Assembly: GCF_900101905.1 (NCBI RefSeq)
Contig: NZ_FNAJ01000017.1
Coordinates: 102,257 to 166,256, forward strand
Direction of reading: 5' to 3'
Length of the DNA: 64,000 nucleotides
Source of the DNA: Myxococcus virescens
GTDB lineage: Bacteria; Myxococcota; Myxococcia; Myxococcales; Myxococcaceae
The notes below the pieces were generated by a model. It searched no databases. It was given only the letters and a program-made list of their open reading frames with translations, and was not told the origin of the DNA. This document shows, in pieces, positions 8,213 to 16,015 of this stretch. Every line of letters starts with the position of its first letter. Within the stretch, counting starts at the first letter, position 1. Both the position numbers and the translations under genes were made by a program.

Positions 8213-8944
8213 TCAGAGGTCGTTGATGGCGTCGCGGTCCGGCGTCGTCAGGCCGCGGCCCTCGGTGATGCTATAGAGGGCGTTCTGCACCACGCCCACG
8301 TCCTCGGCGCTGTCGATGACCTTCCCCTCGAGGAGCCGCAGCAGTTCCTGCAGCGCGTCATCCGACGTGATGGGGCCGACCGCGTAGGTCATGAATTCGT
8401 TGGAGGGGTCCCGCTCCTTGTTCAGGCAGTACATGTAGAGGGGGACGATATAGGCGTTCTCCTCCACCCCGCCGTCCGGGGTACCAGCATCGTCCCGCCC
8501 GCCGGGCCCCGGGGGGGTGGGCGGAACGACGAGGATGGTGCGCTCGATGAGCAGCCCGTTCTGGCCGCGTCCCTCGGAGGTGGACACGACGACGAGCCCC
8601 GGGGGGAACTCCACTTCGACAGGCGACCCGGTGTTATTGCGGAGGGGCACGCAGACGCGGACCAAGGCGCCCGAGCCCTGTGACTCCACACTGGCGTTTT
8701 CGCACTCGCCGGAGACCTCGGCGGCGCCGCGAAGGGTGCCGGCGAAGCTGACGCCTTCGGGGAGGGAAAGGGGCGTGCCCTGCGGCACGCCGTCGTCCTC
8801 GCCCAGGCCGGGGCGGAACACATTCACGCCCGCGTCGAACCCGGTGGGGGGCGGCGGTTTGTTTCCGTCACCGCCGTCGCATGCCAGTACCCCTGCCCCG
8901 ACTGCCGCCGCGACGACCAACCACTTCCATGCCGCCTGCGCCAT
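8213..8944 (-). CDS. lipoprotein of unknown function beside the Tad locus
   Basis: A 243-residue protein with a lipoprotein signal: a hydrophobic stretch and lipobox GVLAC, so the mature protein would begin at the cysteine near residue 22 and carry a Gly/Asp-rich tether (DGGDGNKPPPP). The body is beta-rich with a segment resembling a protein-sorting or stalk domain (VPLRNNTGSPVEVEFPPGL), then a C-terminal helical part. Aspartate after the lipid cysteine is a known inner-membrane retention signal in enterobacteria; whether that holds here is unknown. It lies 116 bases after the 248-residue membrane protein gene, and is either the last gene of the pseudopilin block or separately expressed. I do not recognise a named family. 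Confidence 0.75.
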   Translation of the reverse strand: MAQAAWKWLVVAAAVGAGVLACDGGDGNKPPPPTGFDAGVNVFRPGLGEDDGVPQGTPLSLPEGVSFAGTLRGAAEVSGECENASVESQGSGALVRVCVPLRNNTGSPVEVEFPPGLVVVSTSEGRGQNGLLIERTILVVPPTPPGPGGRDDAGTPDGGVEENAYIVPLYMYCLNKERDPSNEFMTYAVGPITSDDALQELLRLLEGKVIDSAEDVGVVQNALYSITEGRGLTTPDRDAINDL

Positions 8945-9060
8945 TGCGCGCTCCTTCCGTCAATCCAGGACGACCCACCGGCCGGGACCGCCGCGTCATG
9001 AGGTCTGGCGAGACTGGCCGAGTCTCTAGGAACCCGCAACCTTGCTGAGCGCGCGAGGTG

Positions 9061-9807
9061 TCAGGGAGTGGGCGGAAACGTGGGCTGCGCAGGCGGCGGA
9101 AGGTCCGGGTTGTACAGGCCTCGCAGCACCAGCGTTGCCCCCTGGTCATCCTTGAGGAGCGCCGGCTGGCCCTGGTGGAGCCCCACCAGCCGCACCGAGA
9201 AGCCCACGCCATCCGGCGTCACGTGCACCGCGAGCTGCCCCGGCACGAGCGGGTCCGGCACCGCGCTCTCGGAGGGCAGCCAGGCGACCTGGGGATGAAC
9301 GGGGAGGAAGGCGCGCGTGTACACCCGCACCTCGCTGGCGCCGGACTTCTGGAGCGCGGCGCGCCACGCGTCCTGCGACCGAGGCGTCTCTCCATGCGAC
9401 TGGAGCTCGTGCACCATCAGCAGGTGGACGCGCCGGGCCACGCGGAGCAGTTCCAGGTTGGCCGCCACGTCGGAGCGGGACTGTTCCAGCCCTTGCGGAC
9501 GACCGCCGGCGAGCGTGGCCATGACGCCGAGGAGGATGACGCCGGAGGCCCACAGCGGCGCGGACCGGCCGCGCACCAGCTCCCAGCCCAGGCGTGCCGT
9601 GCCCACCGCAGCCAGCAACGAACCGGCCAGCACCAGCCAGCGCGGTGCCGCGCCCGCGTGGAAGGGCTGACTCAAGGCCTGCGCCAGGTGCGTCCACTCG
9701 GGCACGGACGCCACGCCCACGCCCGCGGCGAAGGCGATGAACAAGACGGCGTGCACCAGCCGCAGCCCCAGCGGGGACGGCTGCCCCACCTCACTGCTTG
9801 CTGTCAC
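9061..9807 (-). CDS. polytopic membrane protein in the pseudopilin operon
   Basis: A 248-residue protein with three likely membrane helices in the first 110 residues (about 14-35, 55-75 and 82-100), then a soluble domain of about 140 residues ending in a proline-rich tail. The GTG start overlaps the TGA of the 75-residue pilin-like gene (GTGA), so it is translationally coupled to it. I recognise no family. Coupling to pilin-like genes suggests an assembly factor or an accessory anchor for the Tad-like system, which is an inference from context only. Confidence 0.72.
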   Translation of the reverse strand: MTASSEVGQPSPLGLRLVHAVLFIAFAAGVGVASVPEWTHLAQALSQPFHAGAAPRWLVLAGSLLAAVGTARLGWELVRGRSAPLWASGVILLGVMATLAGGRPQGLEQSRSDVAANLELLRVARRVHLLMVHELQSHGETPRSQDAWRAALQKSGASEVRVYTRAFLPVHPQVAWLPSESAVPDPLVPGQLAVHVTPDGVGFSVRLVGLHQGQPALLKDDQGATLVLRGLYNPDLPPPAQPTFPPTP

Positions 9808-10031
9808 GGGAACGGCAGGTTCAGCACGAAGTAGAAGGAGTCGTAATAAATCTGGTACGCCTCCATGAACAGGTCGATGACGTTGGACTGCCGGTCCTCC
9901 GACCAGCGGACCTTCACCGACGCGCCGATGATGAGCGCGACGACGAGAATCCAGTTCAACAGCGAGTACTCCAGCATGGCCTGCCCGCGACGGTTACGGG
10001 CGCGGGAACGCAGCGTCTTCGGGTGGTTCAC
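9804..10031 (-). CDS. small pilin-like (TadE/Flp-type) protein
   Basis: Only 75 residues. A short basic leader (about residues 1-16) ends in glycine, followed by QAMLEYSLLNWILVVALIIG, which has the glycine / glutamate-at-plus-five / hydrophobic-helix layout of class III and TadE-type prepilins. After the helix come about 38 residues with several tyrosines and phenylalanines. The GTG start overlaps the upstream stop (GTGA) and its own stop overlaps the next start, so it is embedded in a tightly coupled operon. It is the best candidate in the window for a minimal pilin subunit. Cleavage would need a TadV/PilD-type peptidase encoded elsewhere. Confidence 0.75.
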   Translation of the reverse strand: MNHPKTLRSRARNRRGQAMLEYSLLNWILVVALIIGASVKVRWSEDRQSNVIDLFMEAYQIYYDSFYFVLNLPFP

Positions 10032-10837
10032 GGCGTGTCCTCAGAGGTGTCGTGTCCGTGCCCGTCGTCCGCGGCGCCGGGCAGGTCATCGAGTATAGCA
10101 TCCGCGTACTCCAGCTTGATCTTCGGTGCGTCTGGAGCGGGGATGCGCATGCGGGGTTTGGCGTCGATTCCGTACTCCGCCACTTCCATGGCGTGACCGA
10201 TGCCGGGAATCTCAATCTTGGCCAGGTTCAGCAGCGGAATCTCACGGCTGAGCCACATCCGCTTGATGACGGTGTTCTTCAGGACGACCTCGACGGGGAC
10301 TGCCGCCACGGTGCCAGCCAGCGTCATCAACCGGGACTCCTTGCCCGAGCGCGTCGTGGGCTTCACGCCCTTAGGCAGCGGCGCTTGCTTCTCCGGCGGT
10401 GCGGCCTGAGCCTTCTTCGCGTCCGCCTCCTCCTGCTTGAGCACGTGCTGGAGCGCCTCGTCCGAATACTCCTGGGGTTGGCCGAAGCCCGTGCCGATGT
10501 AGAGGCGGGAGATGGCGTCATAGCGAATCTCGTCGCCCTCCCGGGCCACCAGCATGCGCATCTGCGCGAGCGGCGACTTCATGGCCGGATGGGTCCCCGC
10601 CTCCATCTCCACCCACACCGCGTCCCGGCCCTCCTTGTCCTTCTCCTCCCCCACCACCGCCAGGCGCCAGTAGTAGACGCGCAGGCCGCCGCCGTTAAAG
10701 CGGTACGTCACCCAGTCGCCCAGCCGGGCCGGACGCGCGCCGCGGGACATGTGCTGCACCAGCTCCCGCGCGGGATTCGCCTCCACGCGGACCGGGAACG
10801 CCAGCACGACTGCGGCCACCACGAGCAGGGCCCTCAC
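10028..10837 (-). CDS. secreted protein of unknown function in the Tad-like operon
   Basis: I place the start at a GTG (10837) that overlaps the upstream stop as GTGA and gives a clean signal peptide (VRALLVVAAVVLAFPVRVEA); the longer open frame lacks one. The mature 250 residues are beta-rich in the first half (RLGDWVTYRFNGGGLRVYY), then a charged Glu/Lys/Ala linker with proline, then a beta-rich second half, ending in an acidic His/Asp tail. No family is recognised. With the 260-residue gene immediately upstream it forms a pair of exported proteins co-translated with pseudopilins, suggesting periplasmic or surface parts of the same machine. Confidence 0.75.
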   Translation of the reverse strand: MRALLVVAAVVLAFPVRVEANPARELVQHMSRGARPARLGDWVTYRFNGGGLRVYYWRLAVVGEEKDKEGRDAVWVEMEAGTHPAMKSPLAQMRMLVAREGDEIRYDAISRLYIGTGFGQPQEYSDEALQHVLKQEEADAKKAQAAPPEKQAPLPKGVKPTTRSGKESRLMTLAGTVAAVPVEVVLKNTVIKRMWLSREIPLLNLAKIEIPGIGHAMEVAEYGIDAKPRMRIPAPDAPKIKLEYADAILDDLPGAADDGHGHDTSEDTP

Positions 10838-11616
10838 TTCGCGCCCTCCTTCTTCTGGGCCTGTTCCCGCTCGTAAGCCTCGCGGCTCTGGCGCACGGCA
10901 TCGTCGTTGGGCACCGCGTCCGGCCGGTCCGAGCCAATCCACATCTGGACCACGGCGGTGACACCCTCCTCCGCGGGCGACAGCGTCGTCACCACCTGCT
11001 CACCCTTGCGGGCGTGCTCCATGGTCAACTGCGTGCCGCCGCCCATCTTGAGCGCGGACTGCCGCACGGGCGCGTAGCCGCGGCGCTCCAACTCCGCGTT
11101 CACCTGCTGCTGCACCTTCGTCAGCTCTCCCGTCACCAGCGTGGTGCGGCTCTGCGAGCCACCCGGGTCATCTCGCGTGGCCAGGTCCTGGCTGTAGAGC
11201 GCACCTTCCAGCGCCACCAGCCCGGGCGCCGGCTTCTTGGGCGGACGCACCCACAAGTCCCGCAGCGCGGTGAAGCCCACCGTCTTGCCCAGGTGTTTGC
11301 GCAGCACGACGCCGCGCTGGAGCCCCTCGCGGGTATAGAGCGCCGACACCACGCCCTCGTCCTGCATGTCCCCTTCCACCACGGTGGGGTAGCCCTCTTC
11401 CTGCCACTTCCGGGCGAAGTAGGCGGCCACCTTCTCCATGGGGTCCGGCGTCGTGAAGTACGCGAGGCGGTAGTACTCCCCACCGATGACCAGGTCGTTG
11501 CCGATGCGCGTGTGGATGGTGCCCGGATAGATGGGCAGCTCCTGCTCCGCGGCTGCTGGCACGGAGGCCAGCAGCACGCACAGGAGCGCCCTCCGGGCGG
11601 CCGCCACCCTACTCAC
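10834..11616 (-). CDS. secreted protein of unknown function in the Tad-like operon
   Basis: The likely start is a GTG at 11616 that overlaps the end of the upstream TadE-like gene by eight bases; it yields a signal peptide ending in VPAAAEQ. The mature protein (about 240 residues) begins with ELPIYPGTIHTRIGNDLVIG and contains two similar alpha/beta halves, each with a segment of the type YFARKWQEEGYP or VNAELERRGYAP. This suggests an internal duplication of an alpha/beta unit. The C-terminus is highly charged (EREQAQKKEGAK). No named family. Coupling to the neighbours at both ends argues for a role in the Tad-like apparatus. Confidence 0.75.
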   Translation of the reverse strand: MSRVAAARRALLCVLLASVPAAAEQELPIYPGTIHTRIGNDLVIGGEYYRLAYFTTPDPMEKVAAYFARKWQEEGYPTVVEGDMQDEGVVSALYTREGLQRGVVLRKHLGKTVGFTALRDLWVRPPKKPAPGLVALEGALYSQDLATRDDPGGSQSRTTLVTGELTKVQQQVNAELERRGYAPVRQSALKMGGGTQLTMEHARKGEQVVTTLSPAEEGVTAVVQMWIGSDRPDAVPNDDAVRQSREAYEREQAQKKEGAK

Positions 11617-12802
11617 AGGGAACCTTGAGGTCTTGCTCGTCATTCTCCGTGGCCTCCGGGCGGGCATCCGGGTCGGTCGGGTCGTCCGCCATGGCCCGCT
11701 TGCACCCCATGTAGAACTCGCCACGGGCGTTGAAGACCTTGATGTAGTTGCTGTTCGCGTACGTCATCTCGTCGCGGAACGGCGCGGTGTCAAAGCAGTT
11801 GGGCCGTTCGTGGTCGGTCAGCTCGAAGCGGCGCTTGTGCATGACGTGGAGGCCGCTGCTGGCCTTCGCATCATACTGGGCAAGGCCGGTGCAGTCGCCC
11901 TTCTGCGAGGCGCCCACGCCGTAGTTCCGGGACACCACGAAGGTCCCCAGGAAGTTGGGGAGCACCGAGGCGACCACATCGAGGATGGCGCCAATGCCCA
12001 GGCTGTCCAACGTGGAGGCGAAGCCCAGGAACACCATCCGGTCCACCTGGCGGTAGAGGCCGTGGGGCTGGCTGAGGGAACCACCGGTGTGCTGACCGGC
12101 GCGGCGGCCACGGATGATGGCGTCACCGCCGTCCGGCATGTGCCAGCCGTTGGCGTACATGGAGTACTTCGACTTGAGCCGCAGGCTGCCCAGGTCGCGC
12201 CCGCCCATCATGTTCTCTTTGAAGAAGCCGCCGTTGCCACCGCTCTTGTCGAGGTACCGCGTCGGCAGGATGACGTTCTCGTAGTTCATCTCGACTTCGG
12301 ATTCGACCCAGCCCTTGTTGTTGAAACCCCACTGGTTCAAAACCCATCCCATGCCGTTGTTCAACGGGCTGAGGATGGCGCCCGCCAGGCCGCCTCCTTC
12401 GCTGGTACTCGGGCGGCTGAGCATCCCACTCTCGAGGAGCGCGATCTCCTTGTTGGAGATGGTCGCCGTCACGTCCGTGTAGCGGGCAATGAAATTGCCG
12501 CCCGTGCCGTTGGGCTCCACCGAGTCCATGTCCTTGTAGCGCTCGACGAACTCCTTGTGCGCCTCCCGGCGGGCGTCCTCGAAGGCGTCATCGTGCTTCC
12601 CGTTCGCGAAGTCGGAGAGCGCGTAGCTCGTCATCTCCCAGACGGCGTAGCGCGCCGCCTCCTGGAGCTTGAGCTTCGCCCTCACCAACTCCGTGAGGTA
12701 CATGCTGAACATCAGGATCATCACGAGGAGCGGCACGGAGAGCGCGAACTCGACCGTGGCGGCACCTCTTGAGCGCGAGCGCATTTGGAGACGGGCACGC
12801 AT
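11609..12802 (-). CDS. TadE-like pseudopilin with large exported domain
   Basis: The N-terminus has the TadE signature: basic leader, glycine, then AATVEFALSVPLLVMILMF with glutamate at plus five from the glycine, and a single membrane helix continuing to about residue 42. About 350 residues follow outside, far larger than classic TadE (about 150-200). The exported region has several cysteines toward its end (DCTGLAQY, NCFDTAPF, GCKRAM, VPCE), so disulphides are possible. The start could be residue 1 or the methionine at residue 7. It is eight bases from the TadG-like gene. It fits the minor-pseudopilin-like components known from Tad-like systems of myxobacteria. Confidence 0.82.
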   Translation of the reverse strand: MRARLQMRSRSRGAATVEFALSVPLLVMILMFSMYLTELVRAKLKLQEAARYAVWEMTSYALSDFANGKHDDAFEDARREAHKEFVERYKDMDSVEPNGTGGNFIARYTDVTATISNKEIALLESGMLSRPSTSEGGGLAGAILSPLNNGMGWVLNQWGFNNKGWVESEVEMNYENVILPTRYLDKSGGNGGFFKENMMGGRDLGSLRLKSKYSMYANGWHMPDGGDAIIRGRRAGQHTGGSLSQPHGLYRQVDRMVFLGFASTLDSLGIGAILDVVASVLPNFLGTFVVSRNYGVGASQKGDCTGLAQYDAKASSGLHVMHKRRFELTDHERPNCFDTAPFRDEMTYANSNYIKVFNARGEFYMGCKRAMADDPTDPDARPEATENDEQDLKVPCE

Positions 12803-12810
12803 GGCAGTCC

Positions 12811-14895
12811 TCAGTGCGTAATGATCTTCGGGGCAATGCCCTGAAGCGGTCCGGGCAGCGCATCCATCATCTCACCAATCTTCGGCAGCGAGTTGCGGCC
12901 CTGGAACACGGACGCCAGACGCGGGCGCCAGTAGGGGTTGAAGAAGTTGGGCTGCTCCGCCCAGTTGCCGGGACGGTGGTAGTAGGCCTGGCCGCGGGAG
13001 ATGACGTTGAGGCCTTCGACCAGGCCCAGGAACTTCTTCCGGTTGTTCAGCATCTCCAGGCCGTCCGTGTCCGGAGTGAAGGCGAACTTCACCTTGCCCT
13101 CCTCGTTCAACAGGGCGGGCGCGTTGGTACCGGTGCCGTCCTTGTTGTCCCGGTTCACGACCTGCTCCGGATCCTTGTTCAGCGCCACCCAGGCAGTGGG
13201 CTGGTTGAAGTCCGCCTGGCGCTTGGCAGCGTCGCCCATGGACGCGTTGGCGGTGGGGTTGCACACCGAGCCGAGCTGGCCCGGCTCGAAGTGCATGAAC
13301 GGCGTCAAGCCGCCCCAGCGGTGGTGACCATCCTGCACCGGCCGCACGTTGGCCGCGAAGACGTCCGTACGGGCCCAGCACACGAACGCGAGCTCCAACA
13401 CGCAGATTTTCGAGCGGTGCAGCCCCACGTCGCGCTCGGGGCCACCCGGCCGCATGTGGCCGGACCAGTGCTCCGGGTTGCTAGGGTAGTTGACGCGCCA
13501 GTGCACGCCGCCCCGGTGACGGCCGCTGTCGGTGTCGTTGAGCGCCCAGATGCTCGTCTTCGTCATGTGCTTGTACGGCAGCTTGGAGGTGCCGTTGTCC
13601 CCCTTGCCCTTGCGGTTGTCGCCGAAGCACTTCCAGTAGTCGTCTTTCTTGGTGCACGACACCGGGTTGTCCGCCTTGCCCACACCCACGTCGATCTCCG
13701 GCGGGCCGAACTTGAGCCAGTACGGGTCGTCCGAACCGATGTTGTCGCCCTGGGCCGTCATGCCCCAGGGATTCAGGTTGTCGTTCCAGTCGCGGATGTA
13801 GTTGCGGCCTTCCTGACCGGGACCGCGGCCATCGCGGACCGCGTTGGCGTTGGGGAAGCCCGTGGAGAGCATGCGCGTCTGGCCAATCTTGCCGAACTCG
13901 AAGATGCCCGGGATGTCCACGCCGCCGTTGAAGAAGTCCCGCATGAAGCTGAGCATGTCCGGCAGCGGCAGCAGGTCACCCATGCGGCGGCTGGTGATGA
14001 AGCCCTGGGGGCACGCGCCACCGTTGGCGTCACACGCGTAGCGCGTGGCGTTCGTGATGCCACCCATGGAGCGCTTGGCGCGGGCGATGGGGTCGTTGGC
14101 GGCCTTCTTCGTCACGTCCAGCGCACCGAACGGGTTCTTCCACGTGTTCGGCGCCAGTGGCTTGCCACCCGCGTGCGGGCTGTGCGCCTGGCTGAAGAGA
14201 CACTGGCTGTAGAGACCCGTCGCCAACTGGCTGGCCAGCGAGGAGATGTTGCTGTCGTTGTCGTCGATGACCGTCTGCGTGGTCTGCGTCACGTGCGTGG
14301 ACGCGGACATCATCACCGCCTGCGACGCGAAGTACATCACGCCGTTCATCACCCGGTGCGCGGGGATGATCCACTCACCGATGATCCGGTCCGGATTCAG
14401 CCGCGTGATGACCTGTTGGATGGGTCTGAGGAAGTAGTTCCGGTACGCGGTCATGATCCGGCCAATGGCCTTGATGACCGCGCTTACATACGGGATGACG
14501 TTTTCCAGGATGGGACAGGCGATCTTCCAGAAGAGGTTGTTCGTCTTGCCCGCGCATGGATTCAACGTGCGCATGAAGCCGTAGATGTCCGTGAGGAACG
14601 CCTCGGCGGAATAGATGAGTGACAGCAGCGACTGCCACATCATCGCCGACACGTAGTGCGACACCTGCGTGCGGTTGGCGTACGCGTAGAAGTTGAACGC
14701 GCGCGCCTCCATGGCGGCCATGGAGTACGACGCGGAGTCCGCCGTGTTCTGCAGGCGGATGCGTTCATGCACCGTGTGGCCGATGTTGACCGTGGTCAAC
14801 ACGGCGATGGACATGATCAACACCATCAGGGCGGCCAGCACCAAGGCCTGGCCTTCCTGGCGGCGGAAACTCTGTCGGAGGGTCCGGGTGAACAT
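12811..14895 (-). CDS. TadG-like pseudopilin-type protein, very large
   Basis: A 694-residue protein starting with a basic leader then EGQALVLAALMVLIMSIAVL, the TadG/TadE-like N-terminal helix. Unlike its neighbours it has leucine rather than glutamate at plus five. The next segment, HERIRLQNTADSASYSMAAM, is the typical helix that follows in Tad G-type proteins ('NTADSAA'). The remaining 600 residues are exported and glycine/asparagine/tryptophan-rich, with scattered cysteine pairs. TadG proteins usually carry a von Willebrand A domain; I see no clear MIDAS (DxSxS) motif here, so this domain may be different. It lies in the operon between the two TadE-like genes, with gaps of 21 and 8 bases. 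Confidence 0.82.
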   Translation of the reverse strand: MFTRTLRQSFRRQEGQALVLAALMVLIMSIAVLTTVNIGHTVHERIRLQNTADSASYSMAAMEARAFNFYAYANRTQVSHYVSAMMWQSLLSLIYSAEAFLTDIYGFMRTLNPCAGKTNNLFWKIACPILENVIPYVSAVIKAIGRIMTAYRNYFLRPIQQVITRLNPDRIIGEWIIPAHRVMNGVMYFASQAVMMSASTHVTQTTQTVIDDNDSNISSLASQLATGLYSQCLFSQAHSPHAGGKPLAPNTWKNPFGALDVTKKAANDPIARAKRSMGGITNATRYACDANGGACPQGFITSRRMGDLLPLPDMLSFMRDFFNGGVDIPGIFEFGKIGQTRMLSTGFPNANAVRDGRGPGQEGRNYIRDWNDNLNPWGMTAQGDNIGSDDPYWLKFGPPEIDVGVGKADNPVSCTKKDDYWKCFGDNRKGKGDNGTSKLPYKHMTKTSIWALNDTDSGRHRGGVHWRVNYPSNPEHWSGHMRPGGPERDVGLHRSKICVLELAFVCWARTDVFAANVRPVQDGHHRWGGLTPFMHFEPGQLGSVCNPTANASMGDAAKRQADFNQPTAWVALNKDPEQVVNRDNKDGTGTNAPALLNEEGKVKFAFTPDTDGLEMLNNRKKFLGLVEGLNVISRGQAYYHRPGNWAEQPNFFNPYWRPRLASVFQGRNSLPKIGEMMDALPGPLQGIAPKIITH

Positions 14896-14916
14896 GGGTC
14901 GGGAGTCCTCTTCCTC

Positions 14917-15906
14917 TTACAGACCCCAGTCGGGGTTCAGGTGCATGATCCACTTGCGGTGGAAGTTGGACTGCATGCGCATGCTGTACGTGGCCGTCAG
15001 CGGCATGAAGTACCGCTTGCCAGCCAGGTCGGAAACGAGCGGGATGCTGCCATTGGCCAGCATCCAGAGCACGGTCATCTCGAGCGGATAGACGGAGTCG
15101 TACCCCATCTCGTGCTCGATACCGCGGGCGCCGGCGAGCAACGGGTTGAGGTTGCCACGCCGGTTCATCATGTTCGCGCGCGGGTCCACGGTGCCGCGGT
15201 CAATGGCGCCTCGCAGCGCCATGCCCGCGTTCGAAGCGAACCAGGAGTAGAAGATGATGGAGTTCGCGAACGGCACGCGCAGCTGGTACCAGTAGCGCAG
15301 GCGGATGGTCAGTCGCGTGGACTTGCGGAACACCAGCTCCGCGTCGTCAGGCTCCGGCAGGTTGAAGAACTTTCGGATGTGGTTCTCCAACGAGGGCACC
15401 TCCGGGAAGGAGTCCGCGCCGTCGAAGTCCAGCTCCTGCCAGTTGTAGCCGCTGCGCAGCTTCCACATCGAATCGATGGGCGTGAAGTACGCGGGACTGA
15501 TGGTGTCCACGCGGATGACGCCGAACAGGTTGGAGCCGTTCACCGTCCGGGGCACGCGGCCGCCACCGAAGTTCAGCATGCGCATGCCGGAGTCGTAGAG
15601 CTGGTGGAGGACGAACGTCTTCCCCAACTCGACGATGTCGTCGGTACGCCCCATGGTGGGAAGCAACGCCACGATGGCCGCGTCATGCATGCGCTCGTTG
15701 TTGCCGTTCCACACGATGCCGGCACGCGCGGCCTGGTAGGCGGCGTACTCCGTCATCAGCTTCGCGTGCTGCATCATCGTGAGCTGGATGATCCCCAGCG
15801 TCATGAAGACGGCGAGCGGCATGATCATCGCCGCTTCCACCGCGGCCTGACCCGACTGCCGACGAGACGCCCCCTGCGCCCGCGGTTCCTGTGCTTCCTG
15901 TCCCAT
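14917..15906 (-). CDS. TadE-like pseudopilin with large exported domain, first gene of the block
   Basis: A 329-residue protein. The cytoplasmic leader (about residues 1-18, polar and basic) ends in glycine followed by QAAVEAAMIMPLAVFMTLGI, with glutamate at plus five as in TadE. The helix is followed by AKLMTEYAAYQAARAGI, typical of the family. The roughly 270-residue exported domain is mixed alpha/beta with many aromatic residues and no cysteine pattern. It is the most upstream gene of the pseudopilin block. The 97 bases before it hold a GATAAT element but no matching -35 box. Together with the genes at 11609 and 12811 it may form a tip complex comparable to type II secretion minor pseudopilins. 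Confidence 0.82.
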   Translation of the reverse strand: MGQEAQEPRAQGASRRQSGQAAVEAAMIMPLAVFMTLGIIQLTMMQHAKLMTEYAAYQAARAGIVWNGNNERMHDAAIVALLPTMGRTDDIVELGKTFVLHQLYDSGMRMLNFGGGRVPRTVNGSNLFGVIRVDTISPAYFTPIDSMWKLRSGYNWQELDFDGADSFPEVPSLENHIRKFFNLPEPDDAELVFRKSTRLTIRLRYWYQLRVPFANSIIFYSWFASNAGMALRGAIDRGTVDPRANMMNRRGNLNPLLAGARGIEHEMGYDSVYPLEMTVLWMLANGSIPLVSDLAGKRYFMPLTATYSMRMQSNFHRKWIMHLNPDWGL

Positions 15907-15999
15907 GAAACCATTATCCGGGGACTGGTGTCAGAAGCGCATCGGTCAAATGGACAGACCTGCGCCTACGTTTCCCTCCCATTTGATGAGAAAACTTGT

Positions 16000-16015
16000 C
16001 CCGCTATTTCGCGGG
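16000..16015 (-). terminator. weak intrinsic terminator after the anti-sigma gene
   Basis: On the minus strand a short GC hairpin (CCCGC, loop, GCGGG) spans the stop codon of the anti-sigma gene and is followed five bases later by TTTT. The stem is short, so it may be only partly effective. It would separate the sigma/anti-sigma unit from the Tad-like operon downstream. Confidence 0.3.

Noticed and set aside
15907..16003. GATAAT and TTGACC as promoter boxes upstream of the first TadE-like gene
   Set aside because: Their spacing is about 25 bases, too long for a sigma-70 promoter, so I did not call a promoter.
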